From: Acinetobacter guerrae
Lineage (GTDB): Bacteria; Pseudomonadota; Gammaproteobacteria; Pseudomonadales; Moraxellaceae
Assembly: GCF_009372255.1 (NCBI RefSeq)
Contig: NZ_LXGN01000001.1
Span: 496,001 to 560,000 of the forward strand
Direction: 5' to 3'
Length of the DNA: 64,000 nt
The translations under genes and the position numbers were made by a program. Of this stretch, positions 27,131 to 36,725 are shown one piece after another. The notes beneath the pieces were generated by a model, which had not been told where the DNA came from, made no database searches, and saw nothing but the letters and a program-made list of their open reading frames with translations. Within the stretch, counting starts at the first letter, position 1, and the number at the start of each line of letters is the position of its first letter.

Positions 27131-28072
27131 TTATTTTAATAAATCTTTAAGGCGAATTTTTAACCACTCTTGTGCAGCGGGGCGTTGTTCATAACCAACT
27201 TGCATTGCCGTTACAGAAATCTTATTTTTTACAACAACGCTTTCATCAGAAGCTTGAGCCGTAGTTGGGGCCGTAGCAGTTACATTTATTCCCAGATTAT
27301 TAGTTTTACTATCAAATTTAAGATTATAAAGGTCATAACTGCCAATTTTTGAAAAAGTGAAAGGCGTAGTCGTGCTTATATTTGCAGGGAAATTCACATT
27401 TAAAGGTATTCCTTTTGGCAATAGCAGACCCTTGGCATTACTTTGTAAACTTTTAATTAAACTAAGTGTACGTTGAGCTACGATTTTAGAATTTGCATTA
27501 TTTAACTGGTTATCATCTGTAGTATTCGCATCAGCACTTAATGCAATTGATGGAATTCCACGAGCTGCCGCAAGCTGAACATTTCCGATTGTTCCTGAAT
27601 GAACAACTACTTTGCCAACATTTTGCCCTTCATTTGGCCCCGAAAGAACTAAATCTGGTGCTTTACCCCAACGCTTAATCGCCAGCACATCTAGACCATA
27701 CATGGTGGCCATTACAGGTGTGCCATGTGCATAGTTCCAGTCTCCATTGGTATATCCTGCTTTAGTAAATGAACCTGTAGAAGGTGCGCCGATGGATGCT
27801 GCTCCATTATGACAACCATTCTCTTTGGTTATTTGCTCATCATTTTTAGCTGATATGATAGAAGTACTATACATAACAATTGCACCCGCTCTGCCACTTT
27901 GTGGAGAACAAGGTACAGATACCAGTACATCATGACCATTAGCCTTTAACTCATCATAAAGTGCTTTTACATTACTGGTTAGACCATCATCATTTACAAT
28001 TAATACATTCAAGGCAAATGCAGGTGTGGTCTGTAAAGCCAACAAAATACCGCCAATAAAATACTTTTTCAT
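27131..28072 (-). CDS. Exported SurE-like 5'/3'-nucleotidase
   Basis: The SurE signature NVLIVNDDGLTSN lies right after a signal peptide (residues 1-20, ALQTTPAFA), with Asp28 and Asp29 as metal ligands. SGRAGA (about 60-65) and SGPNEGQNVG with GTIGNVQLAAARGIPSIALS supply the rest of the active site. Classical SurE is cytosolic and about 250 residues; this one is 313 residues and exported. It likely hydrolyses nucleoside monophosphates or another phosphomonoester in the periplasm, as in the acid-phosphatase SurE relatives. It is the first gene of a two-gene unit with the lipoprotein downstream. Confidence 0.85.
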   Translation of the reverse strand: MKKYFIGGILLALQTTPAFALNVLIVNDDGLTSNVKALYDELKANGHDVLVSVPCSPQSGRAGAIVMYSTSIISAKNDEQITKENGCHNGAASIGAPSTGSFTKAGYTNGDWNYAHGTPVMATMYGLDVLAIKRWGKAPDLVLSGPNEGQNVGKVVVHSGTIGNVQLAAARGIPSIALSADANTTDDNQLNNANSKIVAQRTLSLIKSLQSNAKGLLLPKGIPLNVNFPANISTTTPFTFSKIGSYDLYNLKFDSKTNNLGINVTATAPTTAQASDESVVVKNKISVTAMQVGYEQRPAAQEWLKIRLKDLLK

Positions 28073-28299
28073 TTAAATAATTTCGCTAGTAATATATCAC
28101 GTGATAATTTATTGTTTTTTTATTTATAAATTATGACAATTAATCAATATTTTAATTTAACCAAATTTAAAAAACCCGTGAACATATAATAAATTATATA
28201 TATTAATACTTATAATTTTTTATAAAATTCGGTGTTCAAAATAATCTCAACCTTTATTTATAATTTAGATATTTCCTTATTTAATTTTCATCAATCCAT

Positions 28300-28328
28300 A
28301 AAAAAACCGATGCTTTTGCATCGGTTTT
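28300..28328 (-). terminator. Terminator of monomeric idh
   Basis: AAAACCGATGC/GCATCGGTTTT stem with a TTTT loop; the A run at 28300-28306 is the minus-strand U-tract. Confidence 0.92.
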
Positions 28329-28367
28329 CTTTCATAATATTGGCAAAATGACAAATATTATTTTGAC

Positions 28368-30599
28368 TTAAATCGTTTCTAGCGCGGCATTCAATGTCGA
28401 ACTTGGACGCATCACTGCTTCCACTTTCGCTGGATCTACCGCATAGTAACCACCGATATCAGCAGGTTTACCTTGAACTGCTGCTAGCTCTGCAACGATC
28501 TTGTCTTCGTTATCAGCCAAAGCTTTAGCAAGTGGTGCAAACTTGGCTTTTAGCTCAGTATCTTCATCTTGAGCAGCAAGTGCTTGAGCCCAATACAATG
28601 CTAAATAGAAGTGGCTACCACGGTTATCAATCTCGCCAGTACGACGTGATGGTGATTTACCATTGTCCAGTAATTTACCCGTTGCCTGATCTAAAGTTTG
28701 AGCAAGTAACTTCGCACGTTCGTTGTTTTCCTTGATACCCAGTTCCTCAAGTGAAACGGCAAGCGCAAGAAACTCACCCAAAGAATCCCAACGCAAATGG
28801 TTTTCTTCAACCAACTGTTGTACATGTTTTGGCGCCGAACCACCTGCACCAGTTTCATACATACCACCGCCCGCCATTAATGGAACAATAGACAGCATTT
28901 TGGCAGAAGTACCCAGTTCCATAATTGGGAACAAGTCTGTGAGATAATCACGCAAGATGTTACCAGTTACAGAAATTGTATCCAAACCACGTGCTACACG
29001 CTCAAGCGTATAACGCATTGCACGAACTTGTGACATGATCTCGATATCAAGTCCAGCCGTATCATAATCTTTCAAGTATTTTTCAACTTTTTTGATCAAT
29101 TCATTTTCATGTGGACGGTATGGGTCAAGCCAGAAAATAGCAGGCATACCAGAGTTACGCGCACGAGTAACTGCAAGTTTTACCCAGTCGCGAATTGGCG
29201 CATCTTTTACCTGACACATACGCCAGATATCGCCTTCTTCAACATTTTGAGACAGTAAAACCTCACCTGTTTCAATATCGGTAATATTGGCAACACCAGC
29301 TTCAGGAATTTCAAAAGTTTTATCGTGAGAACCGTATTCTTCAGCTTTTTGTGCCATTAAGCCTACGTTTGGCACCGTACCCATGGTACGTGGGTCAAAA
29401 TTACCATGCCATTTACAGAAATTAATCATTTCCTGATAAATACGGGCAAAAGTTGACTCAGGCATGACTGCTTTAGCATCATACTGTTTACCATCTGCAC
29501 CCCACATTTTACCGCCAGCACGGATCATAGCCGGCATAGAGGCATCGACAATAATGTCGTTTGGCGAATGGAAGTTGGTAATCCCTTTAGCTGAATCTAC
29601 CATTGCTAATGCAGGACGATGCTCCTGACATGCATGTAAATCTTCAATAATTTCTTCACGTAATGAAGTCGGCAATGTTTCGATTTTTTCGTAAAGACCT
29701 GCCATACCGTTATTGACATTGATACCAAGCTCGTCAAATAACTTACCGTGTTTTTCAAATGCATCTTTATAGTAAATTTTGACGCAGTGACCAAATACAA
29801 TCGGGTGTGACACTTTCATCATGGTTGCTTTAACGTGCAACGAGAACAAAATGCCTGCTTCACGACAGTCTTCAAGTTGTTTCTCATAAAAGTCACAAAG
29901 CGCTTTTTTGCTCATGAACATTGAGTCGATGATTTCACCATCAAGCAAAGCAACTTCTGGTTTAAGCACAATGCTTTCACCAGTCTTGGTAATCAGCTCC
30001 ATTTTCACTTTACGCGCACGATCAAGTGTCAATGATTTTTCACCATGATAGAAGTCGCCTTCTTCCATATGTGAAACATGAGTTTGAGACCATTGCTTCC
30101 ATTCGCTCATTGAATGCGGATGTTTTTTGGCGTAGTTCTTCACCGCAGCAGGCGCACGACGATCAGAGTTACCCTCACGTAACACAGGATTTACAGCAGA
30201 ACCTAGACATTTGCTATAACGTGCTTTCAGTGCTTTTTCTTCATCTGTAGTCGGATTTTCAGGATAATCAGGAATTGCATAACCCTTTGACTGTAATTCT
30301 TTAATACATGCAGTCAATTGACCTACCGAAGCACTGATATTTGGCAATTTAATAATGTTTGTATCAGGATCTTGTGTAAGACGACCAAGCTCTGCAAGAT
30401 TGTTTGGTACTTTCTGCTCATCTTTTAGGTATTCAGAGAACTCTGCGAGTACGCGTGCAGACACAGAGATATCGCTTTTGTCGATCTCAATGCCAGCTGG
30501 CTTGGTAAAAGTCTCAATGATTGGAAGCAGTGAGTAGGTCGCTAATAGAGGCGCCTCATCGGTCAGTGTGTAAATGATTGTTGACTTTCCACCAGCCAT
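28368..30599 (-). CDS. idh: Isocitrate dehydrogenase [NADP], monomeric type
   Basis: The 743-residue protein is a full-length monomeric (IDH-II) enzyme: [21 protein letters not shown] at the N-terminus, [33 protein letters not shown] with the isocitrate-binding Ser and Arg residues, and [20 protein letters not shown] with the phosphate-binding loop. It catalyses the same step as the dimeric Icd encoded at 24171 but is unrelated in sequence; several gammaproteobacteria and Acinetobacter carry both. The TATATATCTCCTGC region upstream gives AGGAG 8 nt before the ATG. It has its own terminator. Confidence 0.96.
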   Translation of the reverse strand: MAGGKSTIIYTLTDEAPLLATYSLLPIIETFTKPAGIEIDKSDISVSARVLAEFSEYLKDEQKVPNNLAELGRLTQDPDTNIIKLPNISASVGQLTACIKELQSKGYAIPDYPENPTTDEEKALKARYSKCLGSAVNPVLREGNSDRRAPAAVKNYAKKHPHSMSEWKQWSQTHVSHMEEGDFYHGEKSLTLDRARKVKMELITKTGESIVLKPEVALLDGEIIDSMFMSKKALCDFYEKQLEDCREAGILFSLHVKATMMKVSHPIVFGHCVKIYYKDAFEKHGKLFDELGINVNNGMAGLYEKIETLPTSLREEIIEDLHACQEHRPALAMVDSAKGITNFHSPNDIIVDASMPAMIRAGGKMWGADGKQYDAKAVMPESTFARIYQEMINFCKWHGNFDPRTMGTVPNVGLMAQKAEEYGSHDKTFEIPEAGVANITDIETGEVLLSQNVEEGDIWRMCQVKDAPIRDWVKLAVTRARNSGMPAIFWLDPYRPHENELIKKVEKYLKDYDTAGLDIEIMSQVRAMRYTLERVARGLDTISVTGNILRDYLTDLFPIMELGTSAKMLSIVPLMAGGGMYETGAGGSAPKHVQQLVEENHLRWDSLGEFLALAVSLEELGIKENNERAKLLAQTLDQATGKLLDNGKSPSRRTGEIDNRGSHFYLALYWAQALAAQDEDTELKAKFAPLAKALADNEDKIVAELAAVQGKPADIGGYYAVDPAKVEAVMRPSSTLNAALETI

Positions 30600-30968
30600 A
30601 TATATCTCCTGCTTTGGATTGAGTTGTGAGGAAAAAGCTTGTGACCCTCTCCTGCGAACCGATTTGCTTAAATAAAACCCTGAGAGTATCGACTCTCATT
30701 GCATTTCAGTCAACGTAATATCCAGTGATAACGACATTTCGCCAGAAAATAATAGGAGCAAATTTTCGCAGCTCTTATTCGTTAAATTTGTTATTTTTTT
30801 AGTTTGAATAAACCGTTAGACATCAATACATGCTTTACATGGAGACGAAATTTGGTATTTCAATAGCTATCTCAATATTTTTTAGATCTAAATTTACATA
30901 TTTTCTATAAAAATTATATAAATAAGATCTTAGAATAAAATGAATGATTTAATTTCTGGTAAAAAACT
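30600..30968. other. 369-bp intergenic region between divergent idh and uraH-like genes
   Basis: No ORF was seen. The idh side has moderate GC; the uraH side is very AT-rich. Promoters for both genes must lie here, but no -35/-10 pair stands out. Confidence 0.45.
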
Positions 30969-31367
30969 GTGTATAAGACAGCACTTTTCGCGTTCAGCCT
31001 AGCCGCAACAACATTTACATTTGCCCAAAATCCTTTAAGTGTACATGTACTGAATCTTGAAAATGGTCTTCCATCCTCAGATGTTAATGTTGTACTTGAA
31101 GCACAACAAGGCGAAAAATGGGTTCAAATTAATCAGGCAAAGACAGATGAAAACGGTCGAATCACTGCGCTTTATCCTGAAGACAAGGCTCTAGATAAGG
31201 GTATTTATCGAGTAACTTTTAAAACGGGAGATTGGTTTCGCCAACACAATCAACGCTCTTTTTTCCCAGAGGTACCAGTCGTATTCGTTATTGATGGTGC
31301 AGTCGAGCATTATCATATTCCCTTACTTATAAGTCCTTATGGTTATTCAACTTATCGAGGCAATTGA
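30969..31367 (+). CDS. Exported transthyretin-like / 5-hydroxyisourate hydrolase
   Basis: After a signal peptide (YKTALFAFSLAATTFTFA) the protein matches the HIUase/transthyretin family: PLSVHVLNLENGLPSSDVNV near the N-terminus with the active-site His, TDENGRIT, FFPEVPVVF, and the C-terminal YHIPLLISPYGYSTYRG which contains the family hallmark YRGS-like end (here YRGN). HIUase converts 5-hydroxyisourate in urate breakdown. No other urate gene is nearby, and the signal peptide makes the protein periplasmic. The start is GTG at 30969 with only a weak ribosome site. Confidence 0.82.
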   Translation: MYKTALFAFSLAATTFTFAQNPLSVHVLNLENGLPSSDVNVVLEAQQGEKWVQINQAKTDENGRITALYPEDKALDKGIYRVTFKTGDWFRQHNQRSFFPEVPVVFVIDGAVEHYHIPLLISPYGYSTYRGN

Positions 31368-31785
31368 TACGCTCACCTTTAAAATGAAAAGATGAGATTT
31401 CCCAAGAGAATATGATCATTCTAAAACCAAATTATATCGGCTTTCTGATCACCAATTCCTACTAAGGAATTTATTTCGGATAAAAATGCTTCTTTTCTGA
31501 GTCGACGGGAAGTCAAATATAATGCTATTACTTATATTGTTATAATTTGACTGTTATACATATTTAGGCTATTTGCGAACAATCATTCCATAATGCCTTA
31601 TGACATTTCAGATCTGGCATCTTGACTACGCTAACTGGTCGTAAAAAAAAATATCAAACTGAAATTACGTATCGATACTAAGGTATGCGAGCAATTAGTT
31701 TATGAAAATATCAGATGATCAGAAATAAGGCGGAATTAATTAATTAAAGTTTACGACTCAATTATGATAATAATTATAAATAGAT
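31368..31785. other. 418-bp non-coding, apparently decayed region
   Basis: The stretch between the uraH-like gene and tRNA-Glu holds no intact ORF. Apart from the possible transposase remnant at 31421..31516 there are fragmentary reading frames on both strands, consistent with decayed mobile DNA next to a tRNA. Confidence 0.4.
31421..31516 (-). pseudogene. Possible remnant of an IS5-type transposase N-terminus
   Basis: A 31-codon open stretch ending in TAG reads SRRLRKEAFLSEINSLV, which resembles the N-terminal motif of IS5-family transposases (S-KRR-TRKE-FLS-M--). No start codon or continuation is present; all frames around it are closed. The match is short and was made by eye only. Confidence 0.3.
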
Positions 31786-31861
31786 TGGCGTCCCTACGGG
31801 GATTCGAACCCCGGTTACCGCCGTGAAAGGGCGATGTCCTAGGCCTCTAGACGATAGGGAC
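31786..31861 (-). tRNA. tRNA-Glu (TTC)
   Basis: The 76-nt gene has acceptor stem GTCCCTA/TAGGGAC, anticodon TTC in CCTTTCAC, T-loop TTCGAAT and encoded CCA. Confidence 0.97.
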
Positions 31862-32215
31862 GTTTCAGAGGTGGGCGTATATTAGGGTGATTTTTGGAGC
31901 CTGTCAAACAATTTTGACTATAAAAATTAGAAAAATTAATTGAACGTTTAAAATTAAATCAACAGCATAAAACTTTGTCAATTCTACCCCAACCTGACCG
32001 TTTAAGGTCTTGTGAGAAAAATATCTATTCACTCGAAGTCTAGTATTATTAATTCTTACAAAAGTTAAAATTTATCCAATACATCTTTTTCAAACTGCAA
32101 AGGCTCATTTATTTCATATTAAAATTTTCGATTCACCTTTATTTTCTTTATTTTTTAATTGCTGCAAATGTTTCGCACGTCACTTTTATATAAACTCATA
32201 ACACAAAAGAAGAAA
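31862..32215. other. 354-bp intergenic region
   Basis: It contains the tRNA-Glu promoter on the minus strand and an AT-rich upstream region for the lipase-like gene. A small GACC-n6-GGTC dyad lies near 31998..32011. I see no other feature. Confidence 0.4.
31879..31907 (-). promoter_or_regulatory. Promoter of tRNA-Glu
   Basis: On the minus strand TTGACA (31907..31902) and TAATAT (31884..31879) are separated by 17 bp, upstream of the tRNA start at 31861. Confidence 0.8.
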
Positions 32216-33202
32216 ATGGAGAATATTAAATTGAAGCGAAGATTATCTAACTTATGTTTAGCCCTGAGTTTAAGCATCAGCACAACAGCACTTATCACTT
32301 ATTCAAATACTACAATCGCTGCACCTAGTATAAATATCCAAAATGTTCTGCAACAAGAGCGAACATGGGCTGGATTGCAAACCAAAAAATTAAAAGTCGG
32401 TGAAATTGAATGGGTATATAGTGAAGGTGGTCAAACATCGAAACCCACGATTATTCTGGTTCATGGGTTAGCAGGTAGCCGTGACAATTGGAATCGAGTA
32501 GCGCGTTACCTGACTCCAAATTATCATGTGATTATTCCAGACCTACCTTCGCAAGGAGATACCAAAGTCGCAGATGATTTTGATCTATCCATTCCCAACT
32601 TAACTGAAAAATTAAGACGTTTTGCTGAAGCTGGACATTTTGAAAAAGATGTTAATATCGCAGGTCATAGCATGGGTGGTGCCATTGCACTTTTATATAC
32701 AGCACAATATCCAACAGAAACCAAATCATTATTGTTAGTTGATAGTGCTGGTGTATTTAAAACAGCCAATACGCCTTATTTAAAAAATCCCGCACTATTG
32801 AATGACTTAGTTGTTAAAAAATCTGGAGATTTTGACAGACTCTTCCAATTAGTCACAGCCTCTCCACCGTTTATTCCGACCGAGTTAAAATCAGAACAAG
32901 AAAAATTAATGATTTCTCAGTCGCAAAGTACACAGCACATGGTCGATCAACTGGTAGCCATGTCCAAAGTTTATACTCCAGAAACCTTTGCAATCGCCGC
33001 CAAGTCCATCGATGTACCCACGTACATCGTCTGGGGAGACAAAGATAAAATTATTAATGTTGAAGCCGCACAAGAGTTAAAAGATTTATTGAAAAATGCC
33101 GAAGCGCCTTTAATTTTAAAAGGTGTTGGGCATATGCCAATTTTAGAAGCAGATCAAATTCTAGCGCAGCAATACCTAATCTTTTTAAATAAACATAAAT
33201 GA
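32216..33202 (+). CDS. Exported lipase-like alpha/beta hydrolase
   Basis: The core is a classical alpha/beta hydrolase: oxyanion-hole HGLAGSRDNW, nucleophile Ser in AGHSMGGAIALLY, an acid residue around YIVWGDKDKI and catalytic His in GVGHMPILE. The N-terminus (KRRLSNLCLALSLSISTTA) is a signal peptide or anchor, so the enzyme acts outside the cytosol. It most resembles lipases/esterases of the Moraxella type; the ester substrate is unknown. Start choice is uncertain: ATG at 32216 fits the signal peptide, a TTG at 32228 has GGAG 9 nt upstream, and ATG at 32168 or TTG at 32159 would add non-signal residues. Confidence 0.78.
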   Translation: MENIKLKRRLSNLCLALSLSISTTALITYSNTTIAAPSINIQNVLQQERTWAGLQTKKLKVGEIEWVYSEGGQTSKPTIILVHGLAGSRDNWNRVARYLTPNYHVIIPDLPSQGDTKVADDFDLSIPNLTEKLRRFAEAGHFEKDVNIAGHSMGGAIALLYTAQYPTETKSLLLVDSAGVFKTANTPYLKNPALLNDLVVKKSGDFDRLFQLVTASPPFIPTELKSEQEKLMISQSQSTQHMVDQLVAMSKVYTPETFAIAAKSIDVPTYIVWGDKDKIINVEAAQELKDLLKNAEAPLILKGVGHMPILEADQILAQQYLIFLNKHK

Positions 33203-33216
33203 TTGGATTGGGGTTA

Positions 33217-33344
33217 ACATGAAATAGGTAAACTAGCGTCATCTGCAAAACTCGCCTGAAGTTACCATTTATCAAATCATTCGTAAAAACAATGCATGGC
33301 AGATGTAGGTCAGGCGTAGACAATTGCAGATGACAATTTCATGT
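33217..33344. repeat. Imperfect long inverted repeat
   Basis: Left arm 33217-33259 and right arm 33310-33344 share ACATGAAAT, GTCATCTGCAA and CGCCTGA in the same order and opposite orientation, with indels between the blocks. The structure lies in the gap between the convergent lipase-like gene and copper ATPase gene. It could be a large terminator hairpin or a miniature mobile-element remnant. Confidence 0.6.
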
Positions 33345-33373
33345 CTCTAAAATTTTATCAAACTTATCTCGCT

Positions 33374-36154
33374 TTAAAGTTTGCGTAATCTTAGAGCATT
33401 GAGCACTACAGATAATGAACTTAATGACATCGCAATCGCCGCAAACATCGGCGTCAATAACCAACCAGTTAATGGATAAAAAATCCCTGCTGCAACTGGC
33501 ACACCCAAGCCATTATAGATAAATGAAAACGCCAAATTTTGTTTCATGTTTTTCACGCCTTGCTTTGCCATATGTACGGCTTGAGCAACGCCTTGAATAT
33601 CACCTTTCACCAAAGTAATCTGCGCGGTCTGTTTGGCAATATCAGTACCTGTACCCATTGCAATACCGACATCAGCTTGAGCTAAAGCAGGTGCATCATT
33701 AATACCATCTCCTGCCATTGCCACCACTTTGCCTTGTGATTGATAGCGTTTTACAATCTCCAACTTCTGTTTAGGGTCTAAATCACCATAGGCATGCTCA
33801 ATTCCTAATTGCTTCGCGACCATTTGTGCATTTTTATTGTGATCACCTGTTGCCATAATGACCTCAATACCATCTTGATGGAGTTGATCAATGACGGCTT
33901 TCGCATTTTCTTTGATGGCATCATGAATCACAATATAGGCCAGTACGGCTTTCTTATTCATCAGAAAACTAATCACATCACCTTGTTCACGAAGTTGATC
34001 CAATTCAGAAATCACTGATGCATCAAGCTTTAATCCAAGCTGATCAACCAGTTTCTGACTACCTACATAATACGTTTGCCCTTCAAATTGACCTTTTACT
34101 CCAAAGCCTGTGACATCTTCAAAGTCATTCACTTTAAGTAAATGTTCAGCATCTACTATTTTCGTCAATGTTTGTGCAATTGGATGAGTGGAATATTGCT
34201 CAATAGATGCAATATAAATTTCAACTGTCTTTTGTTCCAGTGATTGATCCAATAAATGAATCTGCTTGAGGCTTGGTTTCCCTTCTGTAAGCGTTCCTGT
34301 TTTATCAATGATTAGCACATTGACTTTACTTAGCGCTTCAATCGCTTCGGCATCTTTAAACAACACTCCTTTTTGGGCAGCACGACCTGTCGTTGCCATG
34401 ACCGACATGGGCGTTGCAAGACCTAATGCACATGGACAAGCAATAATTAAAACGGCTACAGCACACATTAAAGCCAGATCAAATTGCGCATGTCCAAACA
34501 ACATCCACGCTACAAAAGTAATGACACTAATCGAGAGTACAGCCATGACAAAGTATTTAGCGGCAACATCGGCAATGCGTTGAAGTGGTGCTTTTGAACG
34601 TTGTGCCTCCGCAACTGCCTGAATCATTTTTGACAATGTGGTGTTGGTTCCAACCGCAGTGGTTTGAATACGAATACTGCCCTGCTGATTGACCGTTCCT
34701 CCGATAACTTTATCTTCTAATTGTTTTTTTACAGGTACAGGTTCACCCGTCATCATAGACTCATCGACATAAGTAGTTCCTTCAATGACGATGCCGTCTA
34801 ATGGAATCTGCTCACCAGAAGAAATCTGTAAAATATCATTTTCCTTAATCTGACTAATGTCTACTTCTTCAACTTTGTCATCATGAACACGCTTGGCTTT
34901 ATGTGGCTGTAAACGTAATAAGGCTCTTAAAGAATCGGCTGTTTGCGCTCGGGCTTTAAGCTCCATAATTTGCCCAAGTAAGCTTAAAGAAACGATCATA
35001 CAAGCCGCTTCATAATATACCGCAACGCCATGCCCTGTTTTAGCTTCCATTGGAATCATAGATGGGAAAATAGTCGCGATGACACTATAGATAAACGCCG
35101 CAAGTATACCGACTCCAATTAAACTCCACATATTTAAATGACGGGTTTTATACGAAGTCCAACACCTTTGTAAAAATGGATAACCTGCCCACAGCACAAC
35201 GGGAATACTTAAAACTAATTCAATCCAGGGTTGGATATTCGATGAAATAAAAGCATGGATATGCGACCCCATTGCCAACACGACAACCAATAAAGTTAAA
35301 GGCAATGTTGTCCAGAAACGTTTACTAAAATCAACCAACTCAGGATTTGGGCCTTCATCTAGCGTTGGCTGCATTGGCTCTAAAGCCATGCCGCAAATCG
35401 GGCAAGTTCCTGGTCCTTTTTGTATAATTTCAGGATCCATTGGGCAGGTATAATCAATATCCATTGCGCCCTCAGGTACAGCACGTTCATCAAATGGAAT
35501 CAAATACTCTTCAGGATCGCTTTTAAATTTATCTAGGCAAGAAGGATTACAAAAGTAGTATTCTTTCCCCTGATAATGAGTGTGTAAGGGACTGTTCATA
35601 CTCACTTTCATGCCACAAACAGGATCTATTTCTGTTTGACTATTTTCATGATCGCCATGCTGATGATCCCCACCGCCACAACAACTTTGGCTTTTTGGGG
35701 CAGTTGCTTGAACTGAAGTTCCACAACAAGATGACTTAGCGGATGTTTGGTTTTTTTCGGCTTTTTGATCTAACGGTTTTGACTCATGACCGCAGCAACT
35801 CGAAACAGGTTTAGACTGTTCTTTGCTCGCACATCCACAACTTGATGCTATCGAATTTGTTTGAGCACTGTTATTTGCACAGCAACTTTTTTTTGGCTGT
35901 TCTGTCTTTACAGTATGATCTGGCCCACCGCTAGGTTTAACAGACTCATCTTTTTTATTCAGATATTTTTCAGGATTTTGTTCAAATTTTTGTTTGCAAT
36001 TGGCTGAACAAAATAAATATCGAATTCCATCCAGATCAATAGAATGCTGACTTCCCTCAGGCACTGTCATACCGCATACAGGATCAGTGTGAACGATTGT
36101 GTTAGGTTCTGCACTAGGCTTGGAACAACAGGCAGCTTGCTTTTGCTCAGTCAT
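33374..36154 (-). CDS. copA: Copper-type P1B ATPase with two YHS domains and Cys-rich linker
   Basis: The 926-residue protein exports a soft metal, probably Cu(I) or Ag(I). Domains in order: YHS at about 24-65 (DPVCGM...FCSANCKQKF), a linker (70-170) with CC pairs at 91-92, 120-121, 143-144 and 158-159 and a His-rich GDHQHGDH, a second YHS at 177-218, a heavy-metal-binding domain at 236-262 (YTCPMDPE, CPICGMALEP), then the pump with TGE at 469-471, the CPC metal motif at 573-575, phosphorylated Asp617 in DKTGT and a GDGINDAPAL hinge. The common ferredoxin-like HMA domain (GMTCxxC) is absent. It diverges from a MerR-type regulator over a MerR-type promoter. Confidence 0.93.
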   Translation of the reverse strand: MTEQKQAACCSKPSAEPNTIVHTDPVCGMTVPEGSQHSIDLDGIRYLFCSANCKQKFEQNPEKYLNKKDESVKPSGGPDHTVKTEQPKKSCCANNSAQTNSIASSCGCASKEQSKPVSSCCGHESKPLDQKAEKNQTSAKSSCCGTSVQATAPKSQSCCGGGDHQHGDHENSQTEIDPVCGMKVSMNSPLHTHYQGKEYYFCNPSCLDKFKSDPEEYLIPFDERAVPEGAMDIDYTCPMDPEIIQKGPGTCPICGMALEPMQPTLDEGPNPELVDFSKRFWTTLPLTLLVVVLAMGSHIHAFISSNIQPWIELVLSIPVVLWAGYPFLQRCWTSYKTRHLNMWSLIGVGILAAFIYSVIATIFPSMIPMEAKTGHGVAVYYEAACMIVSLSLLGQIMELKARAQTADSLRALLRLQPHKAKRVHDDKVEEVDISQIKENDILQISSGEQIPLDGIVIEGTTYVDESMMTGEPVPVKKQLEDKVIGGTVNQQGSIRIQTTAVGTNTTLSKMIQAVAEAQRSKAPLQRIADVAAKYFVMAVLSISVITFVAWMLFGHAQFDLALMCAVAVLIIACPCALGLATPMSVMATTGRAAQKGVLFKDAEAIEALSKVNVLIIDKTGTLTEGKPSLKQIHLLDQSLEQKTVEIYIASIEQYSTHPIAQTLTKIVDAEHLLKVNDFEDVTGFGVKGQFEGQTYYVGSQKLVDQLGLKLDASVISELDQLREQGDVISFLMNKKAVLAYIVIHDAIKENAKAVIDQLHQDGIEVIMATGDHNKNAQMVAKQLGIEHAYGDLDPKQKLEIVKRYQSQGKVVAMAGDGINDAPALAQADVGIAMGTGTDIAKQTAQITLVKGDIQGVAQAVHMAKQGVKNMKQNLAFSFIYNGLGVPVAAGIFYPLTGWLLTPMFAAIAMSLSSLSVVLNALRLRKL

Positions 36155-36187
36155 GGCGATGTTCTCGTATTTTTATATGATTGTGTT

Positions 36188-36219
36188 AAGATAAACTCTG
36201 TACCTAGGTACGGAGTCAA
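36188..36219 (-). promoter_or_regulatory. MerR-type promoter/operator of the copper ATPase gene
   Basis: On the minus strand TTGACT (36219..36214) and TATCTT (36193..36188) are 20 bp apart, the overlong spacing typical of MerR-activated promoters. The spacer holds a 22-bp dyad, ACTCCGTACCTAGGTACAG then AGT (36216..36195). The regulator gene starts 34 bp to the right and probably controls both directions. Confidence 0.85.
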
Positions 36220-36252
36220 GCTTTTTATTTATACAAATGAGAGGTATCGCGC

Positions 36253-36630
36253 ATGCTGACCATTGGAAAACTCGCTAAACAGGCAAATTTAAATGTTGAA
36301 ACGATTCGTTATTATCAACGTATTGGTCTCATGCGTACTCCAGAAGCGGTCAATCATTACCGTTATTATAATGATCAAGATATAGAAACTCTGAGTTTCG
36401 TACAAAAAGCCAAAGATGCTGGTTTACAGCTCACCGAGATTAAAGAACTTTTACAGTTACAACTGAATGATCGTGAACAAGTTCGCCATGTCATTGAACA
36501 GCGTCTTGAAAAAATTGATCTTCGAATTCAAGAGTTACAAGGTCTAAAACAACGTCTAAGCAGTTGGGTTAATGAGTGTAAATCGACAAAAGCAGATTGT
36601 TGCCCTATTTTGTTAGATTTAAAACAGTAA
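36253..36630 (+). CDS. cueR: MerR family metal-responsive regulator, CueR-like
   Basis: The N-terminal winged helix (MLTIGKLAKQANLNVETIRY) is followed by YYQRIGLMRTPEA and a long dimerisation helix. The C-terminal loop has Cys109 and Cys116-Cys117 (NECKSTKADCCPI), aligning with the two metal Cys of CueR, while the third Cys used by MerR/ZntR for divalent metals (around residue 78) is missing; this favours a monovalent metal such as Cu(I) or Ag(I). It lies divergent to the copper ATPase across its operator. GAGG lies before the ATG. Confidence 0.88.
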   Translation: MLTIGKLAKQANLNVETIRYYQRIGLMRTPEAVNHYRYYNDQDIETLSFVQKAKDAGLQLTEIKELLQLQLNDREQVRHVIEQRLEKIDLRIQELQGLKQRLSSWVNECKSTKADCCPILLDLKQ

Positions 36631-36671
36631 GCAGTTTAGTAATATTTTGAGTATGACTAGCTCACTAAAAT

Positions 36672-36705
36672 AAAAAAACCTGAGTCCGAAAACTCAGGTT
36701 TTTTT
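36672..36705. terminator. Bidirectional terminator between merR-type gene and gyrA
   Basis: A7-CCTGAGT stem with its complement and a CCGAAA loop; A and T runs on both sides serve the convergent genes. Confidence 0.92.
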
Positions 36706-36725
36706 ACGCGATGACAGTCACTTAA

